Positions 6,388-16,654 of a stretch of 64,000 nucleotides of DNA are shown here, piece by piece. Under the pieces are notes generated by a model, which was not told the DNA's origin, did no database searches, and saw nothing but the letters and a program-made list of their open reading frames with translations. The DNA is from DATLLN01 sp963809205 (GTDB lineage Bacteria; Actinomycetota; Thermoleophilia; Gaiellales; JAICJC01). A program made the translations under genes and the position numbers. How positions within the stretch are numbered: position 1 is the first letter of the stretch; each line of letters opens with the position of its first letter. The stretch is from positions 535,269 to 599,268 of the forward strand of contig CAWEIS010000004.1 of NCBI GenBank assembly GCA_963809205.1. Reading direction: 5' to 3'.

Positions 6388-8985
6388 ATGCTCGCGGCCG
6401 ACCGTTTGCGCGCCCTCGTCGACCTCTCGCGGACCCTCTCCTCCAGCCTCGACCTGAAGGACGTCCTGCGCAGCTTCACGGCTCACGCGATCACGCTCAC
6501 CGGGGCGTCCGGCACCGCCGTCTCGATGTGGGACCGGGAGCGCGACCTGCTGGTCACGCTGACCGACTACGAGGATCACGTGATCGACGAGATCGCCGAG
6601 GCCAACATGGAGTATGCGCTGGCCGACTTCCCCGCCTCGATGGCGGTGATGACGGAGCAGCAGCCGGTGGTCGTCAGCGTCGCCGACGAGCACGCCGATG
6701 CGTCGGAGCGGGCGCTGCTCGAGGAGGGCGGCTACCGCACGCTACTGATGCTGCCGCTGGTCTCGCGCGGCGACTCTGTCGGGCTGCTGGAGATCGTCGA
6801 CGTCGCCGACCGGGTGTGGAACGAGCACGACCTGGAGTTCTTCCGCTCGCTGGCCGACATCGTCGGCGCCGCCGTCCACACCGCTCTGCTGAACGAGCAG
6901 CAGCGGGAGGCCGAGAACCGCTACCGCAGCCTGGTCGAGCACCTGCCCGCCGTCACCTACGTGGATGTGGCAGGCACCGGCGACCCGGTGTACGTCAGCC
7001 CCCAGTTGCAGACGCTGATGGGCGTGCCCGCCGAGGAGTGGACGAGCGGCCCGGACGGCTGGGTCCAGCGGATGCATCCGGACGACCTGTTCGCGGCCGA
7101 CCGCTATCGCGATGCCGTCGAGGCCGGGGATTCGTACTCGGCCGAGTACCGACTGATCGACGTGGACGGCCGCGTCCGCTGGTTCCGCGACGACGCCGCG
7201 CCCGTGCGCGACGCGTCCGGCACCGCCCGCTTCATGCAGGGCGTGATCTTCGAGGTGACCGACCACAAGGAGAACGAGGCGCAGCTGCTGGAGTCCGAGC
7301 AGCGGTTCCGCGAGCTGCTGGAGAACGTCCGCCTGGCCGCGATCACGACCGACCTCGAGGGTCGCATCGTGTTCGTCAACGAGTACTTCGCCGAGCTCTC
7401 CGGCTGGTGGGACGACGAGCTGCTCGGCCGGTCGTGGGTTGAGACGTTCGTCGCCGGCGAAGGCAGCGACGGCGAGCGCGCATTCCTGGCCGAGCTGGCC
7501 CAGGGGCGCGTGATCCCCCACCGCGAGGGCGCGATCCTCACCCGCACCCGCGAGACGCGGCTCTTCTCCTGGAACGCGACCCCGCTGCGCGACAGCGACG
7601 GCACGGTCACCGGCAGCGCCTGGATCGGCGAGGACATCACCGACCGCCGCAAGGCCGAGCAGGAGCTGGCCCGCCTGGCGTACCACGACTCGCTGACCGG
7701 GCTGCCCAACCGCATCCTGTTCCAGGAGCACCTGGAGCTGGCGCTGGCCCGCGCCGAGCGCACCGGCACCGGGGTGGCTGTGCTGTACGTCGACCTGGAC
7801 GACTTCAAGCTCGTCAACGACAGCTTCGGGCATGGGGCCGGCGACGAGCTGCTGTGCGAGGTCGCCAATCGCCTGCGGCTGTCGACGCGCTCGTCAGACG
7901 TGGTCGCCCGCCAGGGCGGCGACGAGTTCCTGATCCTGATCGCCGACGTGGACGTCGAGGACCAGCGGACGCTCGATATCGGCGAGGTCGCTCGCAAGGT
8001 GGCCGAGGAGGTGCGCGAGGCGGTGTCGCGGCCGATGGTGCTGTCCGAGACCGAGATCTACACCAGCGCCAGCCTCGGCATCAGCCTGTGGCCGGTGGAC
8101 GCGAGCGACGCCACCACCCTGCTCAAGCACGCCGACATCGCGATGTACAAGGCCAAGGAGTCGGGCCGCGACCAGTACCAGCTGTTCACCTCCACCGGCC
8201 GCGACCCGCGGGCGCAGCTGTCGATGGCCGGCCGCCTGCGCGGCGCCGTCGACCGCGACGAGCTGATGCTCCACTACCAGCCGATCGTCGCCCTGCAGAG
8301 CGGCGAGATCGTCGGCGCCGAGGCGCTGCTCCGCTGGCAGGACGGCGACCGCGGCGTGGTCATGCCCGGCGAGTTCATTCCGCTGGCCGAGCGCACCGGC
8401 CTGATCGCCGGGCTGTCCGACTGGGTGATCGAGGAGGCCTGCCGCCAGGGTGCGCGCTGGCGCGAGCGGGGAATCGACGTCTACATCTCGGTCAACCTGC
8501 CGGCGATCTTCTGGCAGCCGACCGCGATGCGCCAGGTGCTGGAGACCATCGAGTCGTTCGGCCTCTCGGCGGAACGGATGATGATCGAGATCACGGAGTC
8601 CACGGTGATGGCCGACGCTCTGCGGTCCGAGCCGATCATCGCCGAGCTCCACGAGCGCGGGCTGCGGCTGGCGATCGACGACTTCGGCACCGGCCACTCG
8701 TCCCTGTCGCGGCTCAACCAGATGCAGGTGACGACGCTCAAGATCGACCGCTCGTTCATCGCCGACCTGCCGGCCGACCGCAGCGCCGCGGTGCTGGTCA
8801 CGTCGATCGTGCAGCTGGCCAAGAACCTGGGGCTGCAGCCGCTGGCCGAGGGCATCGAGACCGAGGAGCAGCACGCGTTCCTGGTCGCCCGCGGCTGCCC
8901 GCTGGGCCAGGGCTTCCTGTTCTCGAAGGCCGTCCCGGCCGAGCAGATGGAGCGCCTGTACCTGGCGCGGCGGCAGGCCGCGTAA
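6388..8985 (+). CDS. GAF-PAS-PAS-GGDEF-EAL bifunctional c-di-GMP enzyme
   Basis: An 865-residue cytoplasmic signalling protein with no membrane segment. Domains: GAF about 5-165, PAS about 178-295 (ending EVTDHKENE), second PAS about 300-425, GGDEF from LAYHDSLTGLPNR (430) to about 595, and EAL about 608-860. GGDEF is intact at 510-514. An inhibitory I-site RSSD (501-504) stands five residues before it, so product feedback is expected. The EAL motif at 645-647 and the downstream IEITES, DDFGTG, LKIDRSF and AEGIET motifs are also intact, so both synthesis and hydrolysis of c-di-GMP look possible. The PilZ protein at 31468-32217 is a likely effector. The promoter region carries a TetR-like palindrome. 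Confidence 0.95.
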   Translation: MLAADRLRALVDLSRTLSSSLDLKDVLRSFTAHAITLTGASGTAVSMWDRERDLLVTLTDYEDHVIDEIAEANMEYALADFPASMAVMTEQQPVVVSVADEHADASERALLEEGGYRTLLMLPLVSRGDSVGLLEIVDVADRVWNEHDLEFFRSLADIVGAAVHTALLNEQQREAENRYRSLVEHLPAVTYVDVAGTGDPVYVSPQLQTLMGVPAEEWTSGPDGWVQRMHPDDLFAADRYRDAVEAGDSYSAEYRLIDVDGRVRWFRDDAAPVRDASGTARFMQGVIFEVTDHKENEAQLLESEQRFRELLENVRLAAITTDLEGRIVFVNEYFAELSGWWDDELLGRSWVETFVAGEGSDGERAFLAELAQGRVIPHREGAILTRTRETRLFSWNATPLRDSDGTVTGSAWIGEDITDRRKAEQELARLAYHDSLTGLPNRILFQEHLELALARAERTGTGVAVLYVDLDDFKLVNDSFGHGAGDELLCEVANRLRLSTRSSDVVARQGGDEFLILIADVDVEDQRTLDIGEVARKVAEEVREAVSRPMVLSETEIYTSASLGISLWPVDASDATTLLKHADIAMYKAKESGRDQYQLFTSTGRDPRAQLSMAGRLRGAVDRDELMLHYQPIVALQSGEIVGAEALLRWQDGDRGVVMPGEFIPLAERTGLIAGLSDWVIEEACRQGARWRERGIDVYISVNLPAIFWQPTAMRQVLETIESFGLSAERMMIEITESTVMADALRSEPIIAELHERGLRLAIDDFGTGHSSLSRLNQMQVTTLKIDRSFIADLPADRSAAVLVTSIVQLAKNLGLQPLAEGIETEEQHAFLVARGCPLGQGFLFSKAVPAEQMERLYLARRQAA

Positions 8986-9007
8986 GCGCCGAAGCTATCC
9001 TTCGGGC

Positions 9008-9631
9008 ATGGTCGCGATCACGCCAGACGCGCTCGAGCGGGTGCTCGAGGTGCGCTCCAAGGAGCCGGATTCCGAGGATCTCGCCCTGTGGGTCGAGGTC
9101 GCAGGCGTCTCCGGCAACGCCTTCACCTATGACATGGCGTTCCTGCGGCGGGAGGAGATCGATCCCACCGACCTGGTCGCCGAGCAGAGCGGGCTGACCC
9201 TGGTCTGGCCGGCGCACTGCGCCAGTGAGCTGGAGCGGGCGACGATCGCCGTCGACCCGCAGCTGGGCGGCGGCCTGGTGATCGAGAACCCGAACACGCC
9301 AAGCCCGGCGTTCGGCGCCGCGCCGGACAGCCTGTCGGGCACGGTGCAGGAGCGGGTCGCCCAGGTGATCGCGTACCACATCAACCCGGCGATCGCCTCG
9401 CACGGCGGCGCCTGCGCACTGGTCGGCGTCGAGGGCGACGCTGCGATGGTGCAGCTGATGGGCGGGTGTCAGGGCTGCGGCATGTCCCGGGTCACCCTGC
9501 AGCAGGGGATCGAGGCCGCGATCCTCTCCAGCGTGCCGGAGATCACGCGCGTCGTTGACGTCACCGACCACGCCGCGGGCACGACGCCGTTCTACGCGCC
9601 GGTTTCTGACGGAACCCCGCAAAGTGCGTGA
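9008..9631 (+). CDS. NfuA-like Fe-S cluster scaffold/carrier
   Basis: A 207-residue protein joining an N-terminal degenerate A-type (IscA/HesB-like) domain, about 1-100, to a C-terminal NifU-type domain, about 112-190. The latter holds MGGCQGCGMS with the CxxC (C154, C157) that binds a 4Fe-4S cluster across a dimer. The N-terminal domain lacks the three A-type Cys ligands, as in NfuA, where it helps target selection. Its role is delivery of Fe-S clusters to apoproteins. TATCCT (8996-9001) ends 6 nt before the ATG without a Shine-Dalgarno, so a leaderless mRNA is likely. Confidence 0.88.
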   Translation: MVAITPDALERVLEVRSKEPDSEDLALWVEVAGVSGNAFTYDMAFLRREEIDPTDLVAEQSGLTLVWPAHCASELERATIAVDPQLGGGLVIENPNTPSPAFGAAPDSLSGTVQERVAQVIAYHINPAIASHGGACALVGVEGDAAMVQLMGGCQGCGMSRVTLQQGIEAAILSSVPEITRVVDVTDHAAGTTPFYAPVSDGTPQSA

Positions 9632-9640
9632 AAAACCGGG

Positions 9641-9840
9641 TTGCATCCGGTGACCGGCTGGCGTAGCTTTCCTTTTGCGCCGCTCAGGGCAGCCAAGTAG
9701 GTTGAAACCGGGCGGAGGGATCGTAGAGGCGACTCGAACGTTCCTTCGGCCGGCGGACGAAAGGCACGCTGGGGCGGCGAATCCTTTTAACGTTTCAGCG
9801 CCGCGAGGCGCGGAGGGGGCCGGTCGCCCGGCCCCCTCCG
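9641..9840 (+). ncRNA. Candidate structured small RNA with its own promoter and terminator-like hairpin
   Basis: The 218-bp convergent gap between the NfuA-like gene and the permease contains a promoter-like pair, TTGCAT (9641-9646) and TAGCTT (9664-9669), with exactly 17 bp between them. About 10 nt downstream, CGCCGC near 9679-9684 can pair with GCGGCG near 9773-9778, closing a domain of about 100 nt with inner hairpins such as CCTTCG/CGAAAGG. The region ends with a small hairpin (9798-9811) and a perfect 13-bp stem, CGGAGGGGGCCGG/CCGGCCCCCTCCG (9811-9840), with loop TCGC and no T-tract. I do not recognise the class. The strand and extents are inferred. Confidence 0.35.
9811..9840. terminator. 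13-bp perfect GC hairpin between convergent genes
   Basis: CGGAGGGGGCCGG, loop TCGC, then CCGGCCCCCTCCG. It lies 9 bp past the stop codon of the minus-strand permease and 180 bp past the NfuA-like gene, so it can stop transcription from both sides. There is no U-tract on either strand, as is common in high-GC actinobacteria. Confidence 0.6.
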
Positions 9841-9849
9841 TCGCGTGCG

Positions 9850-11415
9850 TTAGTTCAGCTCCGACTCCGCAGCCGTTGCGCTGGGGAGCTCGGGCCCGGT
9901 GAACCAGTTCTTCGCCGAGACGGCCCACCAGATGCCGGTCGCGATGATCACGCCGAACACCAGGATCGGCGCGTAGTTGACGGCGCCGTTGTCGAGAGCG
10001 AAGCCGTCGTTGCCCGGAATGCCGATGGGCGAGAAGGGCATCGAGAAGTAGATACACACGATGATCACCTCGAGCACGGCGATCGGGCACATCCACTTGT
10101 ACTTGTTGCCCAGCGTCCAGGGGCCGGTGACGAATGAGTCGCCCATCCGCCACCGCAGGTAGATCGGGATCGCGTACGCGATGTACAGGCCGATCACGGT
10201 GATCTGGGTCAGCGCGTAGAACGCGAACGGGATGTTGGCCTCGTTGCCGTACAGGGCCGGCAGGGCGACGATCAGGCACAGCACGGCCACCAGCAGCGTG
10301 GCGTTGACCGGCGCATGCGACTTGGTCACCTTCGACCAGATCTGGTGGCCGGGGATCGCGCGGTCGCGGCTGAACGCGAACGTCATCCGCGAGGCGCTGG
10401 TCATGCCCGAGCCGGCGCAGAAGAACTGGCCGACGGTGGCGATGATCATCACCGTCTTGAACGCCGCCAATCCCAGTGCCGAGGCGAAGATGCCGACCAC
10501 GTAGCCGGCGCCGTACGGGTTGTCGCCGTTGACGTTGTTGATGAAGTCAACGTGCGACGCGGCGAACGTGAACAGCAGCAGCAGGATCCAGCCGCCGACG
10601 GCCGAGTAGAAGATCGCCTTCCACAGCCCCTTGGCTGCTGCCGTCGATGCCGCCCGCGTTTCCTCGGACAGGTGGGCGCACGCGTCGTAGCCGGTGATCG
10701 TGTACTGCGTCAGCAGGAACCCGAGCGGCAGGATGTAGAACCAGTACTTGCCCTCGGCGAAGCCCGAGTTGTTGATCCGCTCGGTGAACACGAACGAGAT
10801 GCTCTGGTGGTTGTCCACCCCGAAGATCAGGATCAGGGCGATCACCACGGGCCCGCCGATGTGCCAGTACGCCGACGTGTTGTTCCAGTATTTGAGGATG
10901 TGGCTGGGGAACAGGTTCAGGATCGTGTGACAGGTCAGGAAGATGATGTAGATGATGAAGATGTTGGTCAGGTCGAAGGCGTTGTAGCTCGAGTCGAACA
11001 GCCCCAGCGTGTACGACGCGAACAGCGCACAGCCGTAGTCCACCGAGGCGACCACCCCGATCAGGCCGACCAGGTTGAACCAGCCCGTGAACCAGCCCCA
11101 GGCCGGTCCGCCGAGCCGCAGCGACCAGTAGTAGATGCCGCCTGCCGTCGGGAATGCCGACAGGATCTCGGACATGCAGAAACCGATAATCAGGATGAAT
11201 GCCGAGATGATCGGCCAGCCCCAGCTGATCGCGATCGGGCCGCCGTTGTTCCACGCCTGGCCATAGGTCGTGAAGCACCCCGCCAGGATGGAGATGATGG
11301 AGAACGAGATCGCGAAGTTCGTGAACTGGCCCCAGGAGCGCTCGAGCTCCTGGTCGTAGCCGAGCTCCTTCAGCTGTCTGGAATCGGCGTCGAGCGTCCG
11401 TTCGGTCTCGGACAT
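9850..11415 (-). CDS. APC-superfamily amino acid permease
   Basis: A 521-residue inner-membrane protein with about 12 hydrophobic segments and the APC signature in helix 1, FAISFSIISILAGCFTTYGQ, where substrate backbone is bound in this family. The EILSAFPTAGGIYYWS segment and the SEETRAAS loop match the amino acid/choline transporter (ACT/BAT1-like) branch. It probably imports an amino acid or GABA-like amine by proton symport; the substrate cannot be read from sequence. A GGGGAGGG sits 5 nt before the ATG. It lies just downstream, on the same strand, of the transsulfuration operon (62-bp gap), so sulfur amino acid transport is possible but unproven. Confidence 0.88.
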   Translation of the reverse strand: MSETERTLDADSRQLKELGYDQELERSWGQFTNFAISFSIISILAGCFTTYGQAWNNGGPIAISWGWPIISAFILIIGFCMSEILSAFPTAGGIYYWSLRLGGPAWGWFTGWFNLVGLIGVVASVDYGCALFASYTLGLFDSSYNAFDLTNIFIIYIIFLTCHTILNLFPSHILKYWNNTSAYWHIGGPVVIALILIFGVDNHQSISFVFTERINNSGFAEGKYWFYILPLGFLLTQYTITGYDACAHLSEETRAASTAAAKGLWKAIFYSAVGGWILLLLFTFAASHVDFINNVNGDNPYGAGYVVGIFASALGLAAFKTVMIIATVGQFFCAGSGMTSASRMTFAFSRDRAIPGHQIWSKVTKSHAPVNATLLVAVLCLIVALPALYGNEANIPFAFYALTQITVIGLYIAYAIPIYLRWRMGDSFVTGPWTLGNKYKWMCPIAVLEVIIVCIYFSMPFSPIGIPGNDGFALDNGAVNYAPILVFGVIIATGIWWAVSAKNWFTGPELPSATAAESELN

Positions 11416-11477
11416 TGGTGCCCTCCCCTTTCCGTCGGTGAGCGCGAGCGCCGAAGATCATACGGATGTGCCCGGAC

Positions 11478-12611
11478 TTAATCGAGCGCGCCGGCCAGAT
11501 CGGCCACGAGGTCGTCCGCGGCCTCGATCCCGACGGACAACCGCACCAGGTTGGGCGGCGTTGCGAAGGGCGCATCGGCCGTGGAGGCGTGCGTCATCTG
11601 GGCGGGCGTCTCGATCAGGCTCTCGACGCCGCCCAGGCTCTCGGCGAGCGACCAGATGCGGGTCTTCGCCACCAGGTCGAGCGCCCGCCGCTCGTCGTCG
11701 ACGAGGAACGACACCATGCCGCCGAAGTCGTCCATCTGACGGGCGGCGATCTCGTGGCCCGGATGCGCGGCGAGGCCCGGCCAGAGCACGCGCTCGACGG
11801 CGGCGTGGATCTCCAGCAGCTCGACCACGGCGCGGGCGTTCGCGCAGTGCTGGCGCATCCGCACGGCCAGCGTCTTCAGCCCGCGCAGCACCAGCCAGGC
11901 GTCGAGCGGGCCGGGCACCGCGCCCAGGCTGTTCTGGAGGAACCCCAGCCGCTCGGCGACCGCGGCGTCGCTGGTCGCAGCGAAGCCGCCGACCAGGTCG
12001 GAATGGCCGCCCAGGTACTTGGTGGTCGAGTGGACGACGATGTCGGCGCCCAGCTCCAGCGGCCGCTGGAGGTACGGCGAGGCGAAGGTGTTGTCCACCA
12101 CGACGAGCGCACCGACCTGGTGCGCGGCGCGCGCGGCGGCGGCGATGTCGACGACGTTCAGGAGCGGGTTGGTCGGCGACTCAAGCCAGACGATTCGCGT
12201 CTGGTCGTCGAGGTGCGCGGCCAGGCCGGCGTTCGCCTGCTCGGCGGACACGTAGGTGAAGTCGTAGCCCTTCGGCGCGTAGACCTTCGAGAACAGCCTG
12301 TAGGTACCGCCGTAGACGTCGTTCACCGAGACCACCCGCTGGCCGGGATCGACCAGATGCATGATCGTGGTCGTCGCGGCCATCCCGGAGGCGAACGCGA
12401 ACCCGTGCTCGGCGCTTTCCAGCGACGCAAGGCAGCGCTCCAGCGCGCGCCTGGTCGGATTGGCCGTACGCGAGTAGTCGTATCCCTGCTTCAGCTCGCC
12501 GACCGCCTCCTGGACGTACGTGGAGGTCTGGTAGATCGGCACCGCGACCGCGCCGGTGCTGGGATCGGGCTCCTGGCCCTCGTGGATGGCGCGGGTCTCG
12601 AACTCGGTCAC
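11478..12611 (-). CDS. Cystathionine gamma-lyase / gamma-synthase family PLP enzyme
   Basis: A 377-residue Cys/Met metabolism PLP enzyme. The internal aldimine Lys is K198 in HSTTKYLGGHSDLVGG, and the PLP-phosphate site (SGMAA), SVNDVYGGTYRLF and the substrate-binding region near the C-terminus (SLGGVESLIETPAQMTH) are all present. With the CBS gene two positions upstream it most likely cleaves cystathionine to cysteine (reverse transsulfuration), although family members also make cystathionine or degrade methionine. GTG start overlaps the glycosylase gene stop (GTGA, 12608-12611). Third gene of a three-gene operon. Confidence 0.92.
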   Translation of the reverse strand: MTEFETRAIHEGQEPDPSTGAVAVPIYQTSTYVQEAVGELKQGYDYSRTANPTRRALERCLASLESAEHGFAFASGMAATTTIMHLVDPGQRVVSVNDVYGGTYRLFSKVYAPKGYDFTYVSAEQANAGLAAHLDDQTRIVWLESPTNPLLNVVDIAAAARAAHQVGALVVVDNTFASPYLQRPLELGADIVVHSTTKYLGGHSDLVGGFAATSDAAVAERLGFLQNSLGAVPGPLDAWLVLRGLKTLAVRMRQHCANARAVVELLEIHAAVERVLWPGLAAHPGHEIAARQMDDFGGMVSFLVDDERRALDLVAKTRIWSLAESLGGVESLIETPAQMTHASTADAPFATPPNLVRLSVGIEAADDLVADLAGALD

Positions 12612-13743
12612 GCTGCGCGGACGATAGTCGAGACGCCGACCACCGTGGCAAGCCGGGCGAGCGCCCTGTCCAGCGCCTCGTCGCGGGATCCCGTCCAGCG
12701 CACCTTCGGCTCCGGGTGGAGGGCCAGCAGGCGCAGCTCGCCGGCCTTGCGGTCGGTTCGCACGTCGCAGCGGGCGACGATCCGCGTGCCATGCAGGAGG
12801 GGCAGGACGTAGTAGCCGTACACCCGCTCGTGGGGCCGCTTGTAGACCTCGATCAGGTGGCGGAAGCCGAGCAGGCGGTCGGCCATCGGCCGGTCCCACA
12901 GCAGGTTGTCGAACGGCGAGAGCAGCACCGCGGCGCCGCGCCCATCCACCGGATCCCCCGGGGGTACGAGCACCGGCGCGCCGCCATCGGCAACCTCCAG
13001 GCGCTGCAGGCGGCCCTCATCGACCAGCGCCGCGACGTGGTCGCGGATGCGGGCGATCCCGCCGCGCAGCCGGTTGTGCTCGACCACGCCCGATTCGGTC
13101 AGCACGCCGCGGGCGTGGACGGCGCGCTCGATCAGCCCGCGCAGCATCCCGGTCTCGTCCGGCACCGGCGCGCCCAGCACGTCGTCCGGGATCACCCGCT
13201 CGGGAAGGTCGTACAGCCGCTGGAAGCCCTGCCGTCCGGCGATCACCAGCCGGCCCGTCGACCACAGCGCCTCCAGCACGCGCTTCGCCGGCTTGTAGCC
13301 CCACATGCCGCCCGAGCCCTCGCCCTCGAAGTCGCGTGAGCCGAGCGGCCCGCGCTCGGCGATCTCGGCCATCACGCGGTCGGTCAGCTCCGGCTCCTTC
13401 TGCAGGATCGGGCCCCACCATGGGTGCTCGGTCGAGGCCAGCATCACGCTGCGGTAGAGCGGCCAGTCGGCGATCGGCAGCAGGCAGGCCTCGTGCGCCC
13501 AGTACTCGAAGACGCGGCCGGCGCCCAGCAGCTTCGAGACCGTGCCGCGGCGGTAGGTGCCGACGCGCGAGCCGATCGTCAGCCGGTGGGCGCGGTCGAC
13601 GGCCGAGATCGAGTCGAGCTGCACCGCCGAGAGGCGGTCGATGATCGCCTCCACCTCGGCGGGGCGGGCGGTGCGCGCCCGGGCGGCGAAGCCCTGGGCT
13701 GCGACGGCGCGCTCGCGCAGCTCGGCGACCTTGACCGGCTGCG

Positions 13744-13747
<4 letters not shown>
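12608..13747 (-). CDS. YcaQ/AZL-type DNA crosslink glycosylase (winged-helix protein)
   Basis: A 379-residue protein of the HTH_42 (YcaQ/AlkZ-like) family. Characterised members unhook DNA interstrand crosslinks or remove alkylated bases with a Q-hydrophobic-D/Q catalytic motif. Here QLD at 43-45 (RLSAVQLDSI) fits the YcaQ form. The FEYWAHEACLLPI and LSPFDNLLWDR segments are family hallmarks. It sits between CBS and the cystathionine lyase gene with 4-nt overlaps on both sides (GTGA at 13744-13747 and 12608-12611), so it is co-translated with sulfur amino acid enzymes. The biological reason is unclear. The DNA-repair role is from family knowledge, not shown here. Confidence 0.82.
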
Positions 13748-15138
<1,391 letters not shown>

Positions 15139-15223
15139 TGCCAGCCCATGGTACAGTCGCCCGGCCATGCCAGCCGCTCGCTAACCACCCGGTTCCCGCC
15201 AACGCGAGCGATGGAGTTTCCGC

Positions 15224-16468
15224 ATGCGCCTTCGTGACGACGCTGCCCGCGTCTACCTGGTGATGCAGTCGATCTACGGCTTCTGCTTCACCCTGATCGT
15301 CACCGTCAATCTGATCTATCAGGCCGCCACCGTCGGCCTGACCGCGTTCCAGCTGGTGCTGGTCGGCTCCGTGCTGGAGCTGGTCTGCGTGCTGTGCGAG
15401 GTGCCGACCGGCGCGCTGGCCGACCTGGTCGGCCGACGGCCGGCGATCGTCGCCGGCATCGCCCTGATCGGCGCCGGATTCACGTTGGAGGGCCTGGTGC
15501 CGGAGCTGGGTGCGATCCTGGTGGGCAACGTGCTGTTCGGCGTCGGTGCGACGCTGACCAGCGGCGCCGAGCAGGCATGGCTGACCGACGAGGTCGGGGA
15601 GACGGCCGCCGCCGGCCTGTTCCTGGCCGGCGCCCGGCTCGACAACGGCGCGACGCTGGCGGCGATCCCGGTCGCCGTGCTGATCGCGCAGCGCACGATC
15701 ACGACGCCGATCGTGCTCGGCGGTCTCGGTCTGGTTGCGCTTGCGGTCCTGCTCGCGGCGGTGATGCCGGAGACCCGGCGGCCCGTCGGCGAAGGCAGGG
15801 GCCTTGCTGGGGGGATGCGGGCGCAGGTTGCGGAGTCGCTGGCCGTCGTCCGGACGACCGGCCTGGTGCGGCGGCTGACTATCGTAGCCGTCGTGGCGGG
15901 TGCGTTCAGCGAGGGCGTGGACCGGCTCTCGACCGCCCACTTCCTGCGCGACGTCGGAACTCCGGCTGCCGGTGGGTTCGAGCCGGTCGTCTGGCTCGGC
16001 GGGCTGTTTGCAATCCAGGCGGCGATCTCGATCGTCGTCCTCGGCCGGCTGTCGGGGCGGATCGAGCGGCGCGGGGCAGCCGGCGCACCGTCTGCGCTGG
16101 CCTGGGTGTACGTGGTGATGTCGGCGAGTGTCGCGCTGTTCGCCGTCAGTCGCCGGTTCGGCGTCGCGGCGGCCTGCTCGCTGACCGGCGGATCAGCGCG
16201 ACAGCTGGAGGGGCCGCTGATCCTGATTGGGCTCAACCCGAACCTGCGGTCGGAGACGCGGGCGACCGTGATCTCGATGGTCTCGCAGGCGAATGCGGCC
16301 GGTCAGATCGCCGGTGGCCTGGCGATCGGCGTGGTGGCGTCGGTGGCGTCGATCGAGTGGGCCCTGCTGCTGGCCGCCCTGATCCTGCTCGCGGCGCCGG
16401 TCATCCTGCTGCGCGGTCGTCGCGCAGAACGGTGTCGGGCACCCGGGGACTGCCCGACACCGTCTTGA
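15224..16468 (+). CDS. MFS transporter
   Basis: A 414-residue major facilitator with 12 predicted helices. The loop between helices 2 and 3 has PTGALADLVGRRPAIVAG, a good match to the MFS A-motif (GxLaDrxGrkp). FEPVVWLGGLFAIQ and the repeat symmetry fit a small drug or metabolite exporter. It is divergent from the transsulfuration operon, 85 bp away. Its substrate cannot be told. The last codons lie inside a 12-bp inverted repeat (16430-16462) that could serve as terminator or be a REP-like insertion. Confidence 0.85.
   Translation: MRLRDDAARVYLVMQSIYGFCFTLIVTVNLIYQAATVGLTAFQLVLVGSVLELVCVLCEVPTGALADLVGRRPAIVAGIALIGAGFTLEGLVPELGAILVGNVLFGVGATLTSGAEQAWLTDEVGETAAAGLFLAGARLDNGATLAAIPVAVLIAQRTITTPIVLGGLGLVALAVLLAAVMPETRRPVGEGRGLAGGMRAQVAESLAVVRTTGLVRRLTIVAVVAGAFSEGVDRLSTAHFLRDVGTPAAGGFEPVVWLGGLFAIQAAISIVVLGRLSGRIERRGAAGAPSALAWVYVVMSASVALFAVSRRFGVAAACSLTGGSARQLEGPLILIGLNPNLRSETRATVISMVSQANAAGQIAGGLAIGVVASVASIEWALLLAALILLAAPVILLRGRRAERCRAPGDCPTPS
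16430..16462. repeat. 12-bp perfect inverted repeat over an MFS gene end (terminator or REP-like)
   Basis: CGGTGTCGGGCA (16430-16441) and TGCCCGACACCG (16451-16462) are exact reverse complements around a 9-nt loop. The hairpin covers the final codons of the MFS gene; the stop TGA follows at 16466-16468. It could terminate transcription, but the location inside the coding end and the GTGTC-GGGCA pattern are also typical of REP elements. Confidence 0.55.
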
Positions 16469-16654
16469 GGCAGGGATGCCGAGGCCTCGGGGCTCCAACC
16501 GAGGCCTCGGCCGGACCGTGATTGTGCGCAAAACCCTGGATCTGACCCCAGAGAGCGCTCACGACCCGTTCCCTGTACGCGCACGTGCCCGTACGCGCAC
16601 ACTTGGATTGTGCCGCCAAGCAGGGGGACGTCGCGTCCCCTTAAGGGGGGAGAT
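16469..16654. other. 186-bp palindrome-rich spacer between convergent genes
   Basis: No gene is visible. The spacer holds two copies of the 12-bp palindrome CCGAGGCCTCGG (16479-16490 and 16499-16510, exactly 20 bp apart), a degenerate REP core GGATCTGACCCC (16538-16549), the direct repeat GTACGCGCAC (about 16575-16584 and 16591-16600), and a hairpin GGGGACG-TCG-CGTCCCC (16624-16640) merging into the palindrome CCCCTTAAGGGG (16637-16648). The last part is a probable terminator for the minus-strand DUF4395 gene, whose stop is at 16655. The paired palindromes look like a dimeric protein-binding site or nested repeat insertions. Confidence 0.6.
16624..16648. terminator. Hairpin plus palindrome downstream of the DUF4395-thioredoxin gene
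   Basis: GGGGACG, loop TCG, CGTCCCC (16624-16640), directly followed by a second symmetric unit CCCCTTAAGGGG (16637-16648) sharing four C. It begins 7 bp after the stop of the minus-strand gene. The T-tract is absent. Terminator function is an inference from position. Confidence 0.4.

Noticed and set aside
6388..8985. Degenerate (enzymatically dead) GGDEF or EAL domain
   Set aside because: GGDEF, I-site RxxD, EAL and downstream metal residues are all intact.
16538..16549. GGATCTGACCCC as another REP copy
   Set aside because: Only part of the core matches and no TGTAACAA arms are present; kept only as a degenerate hint.
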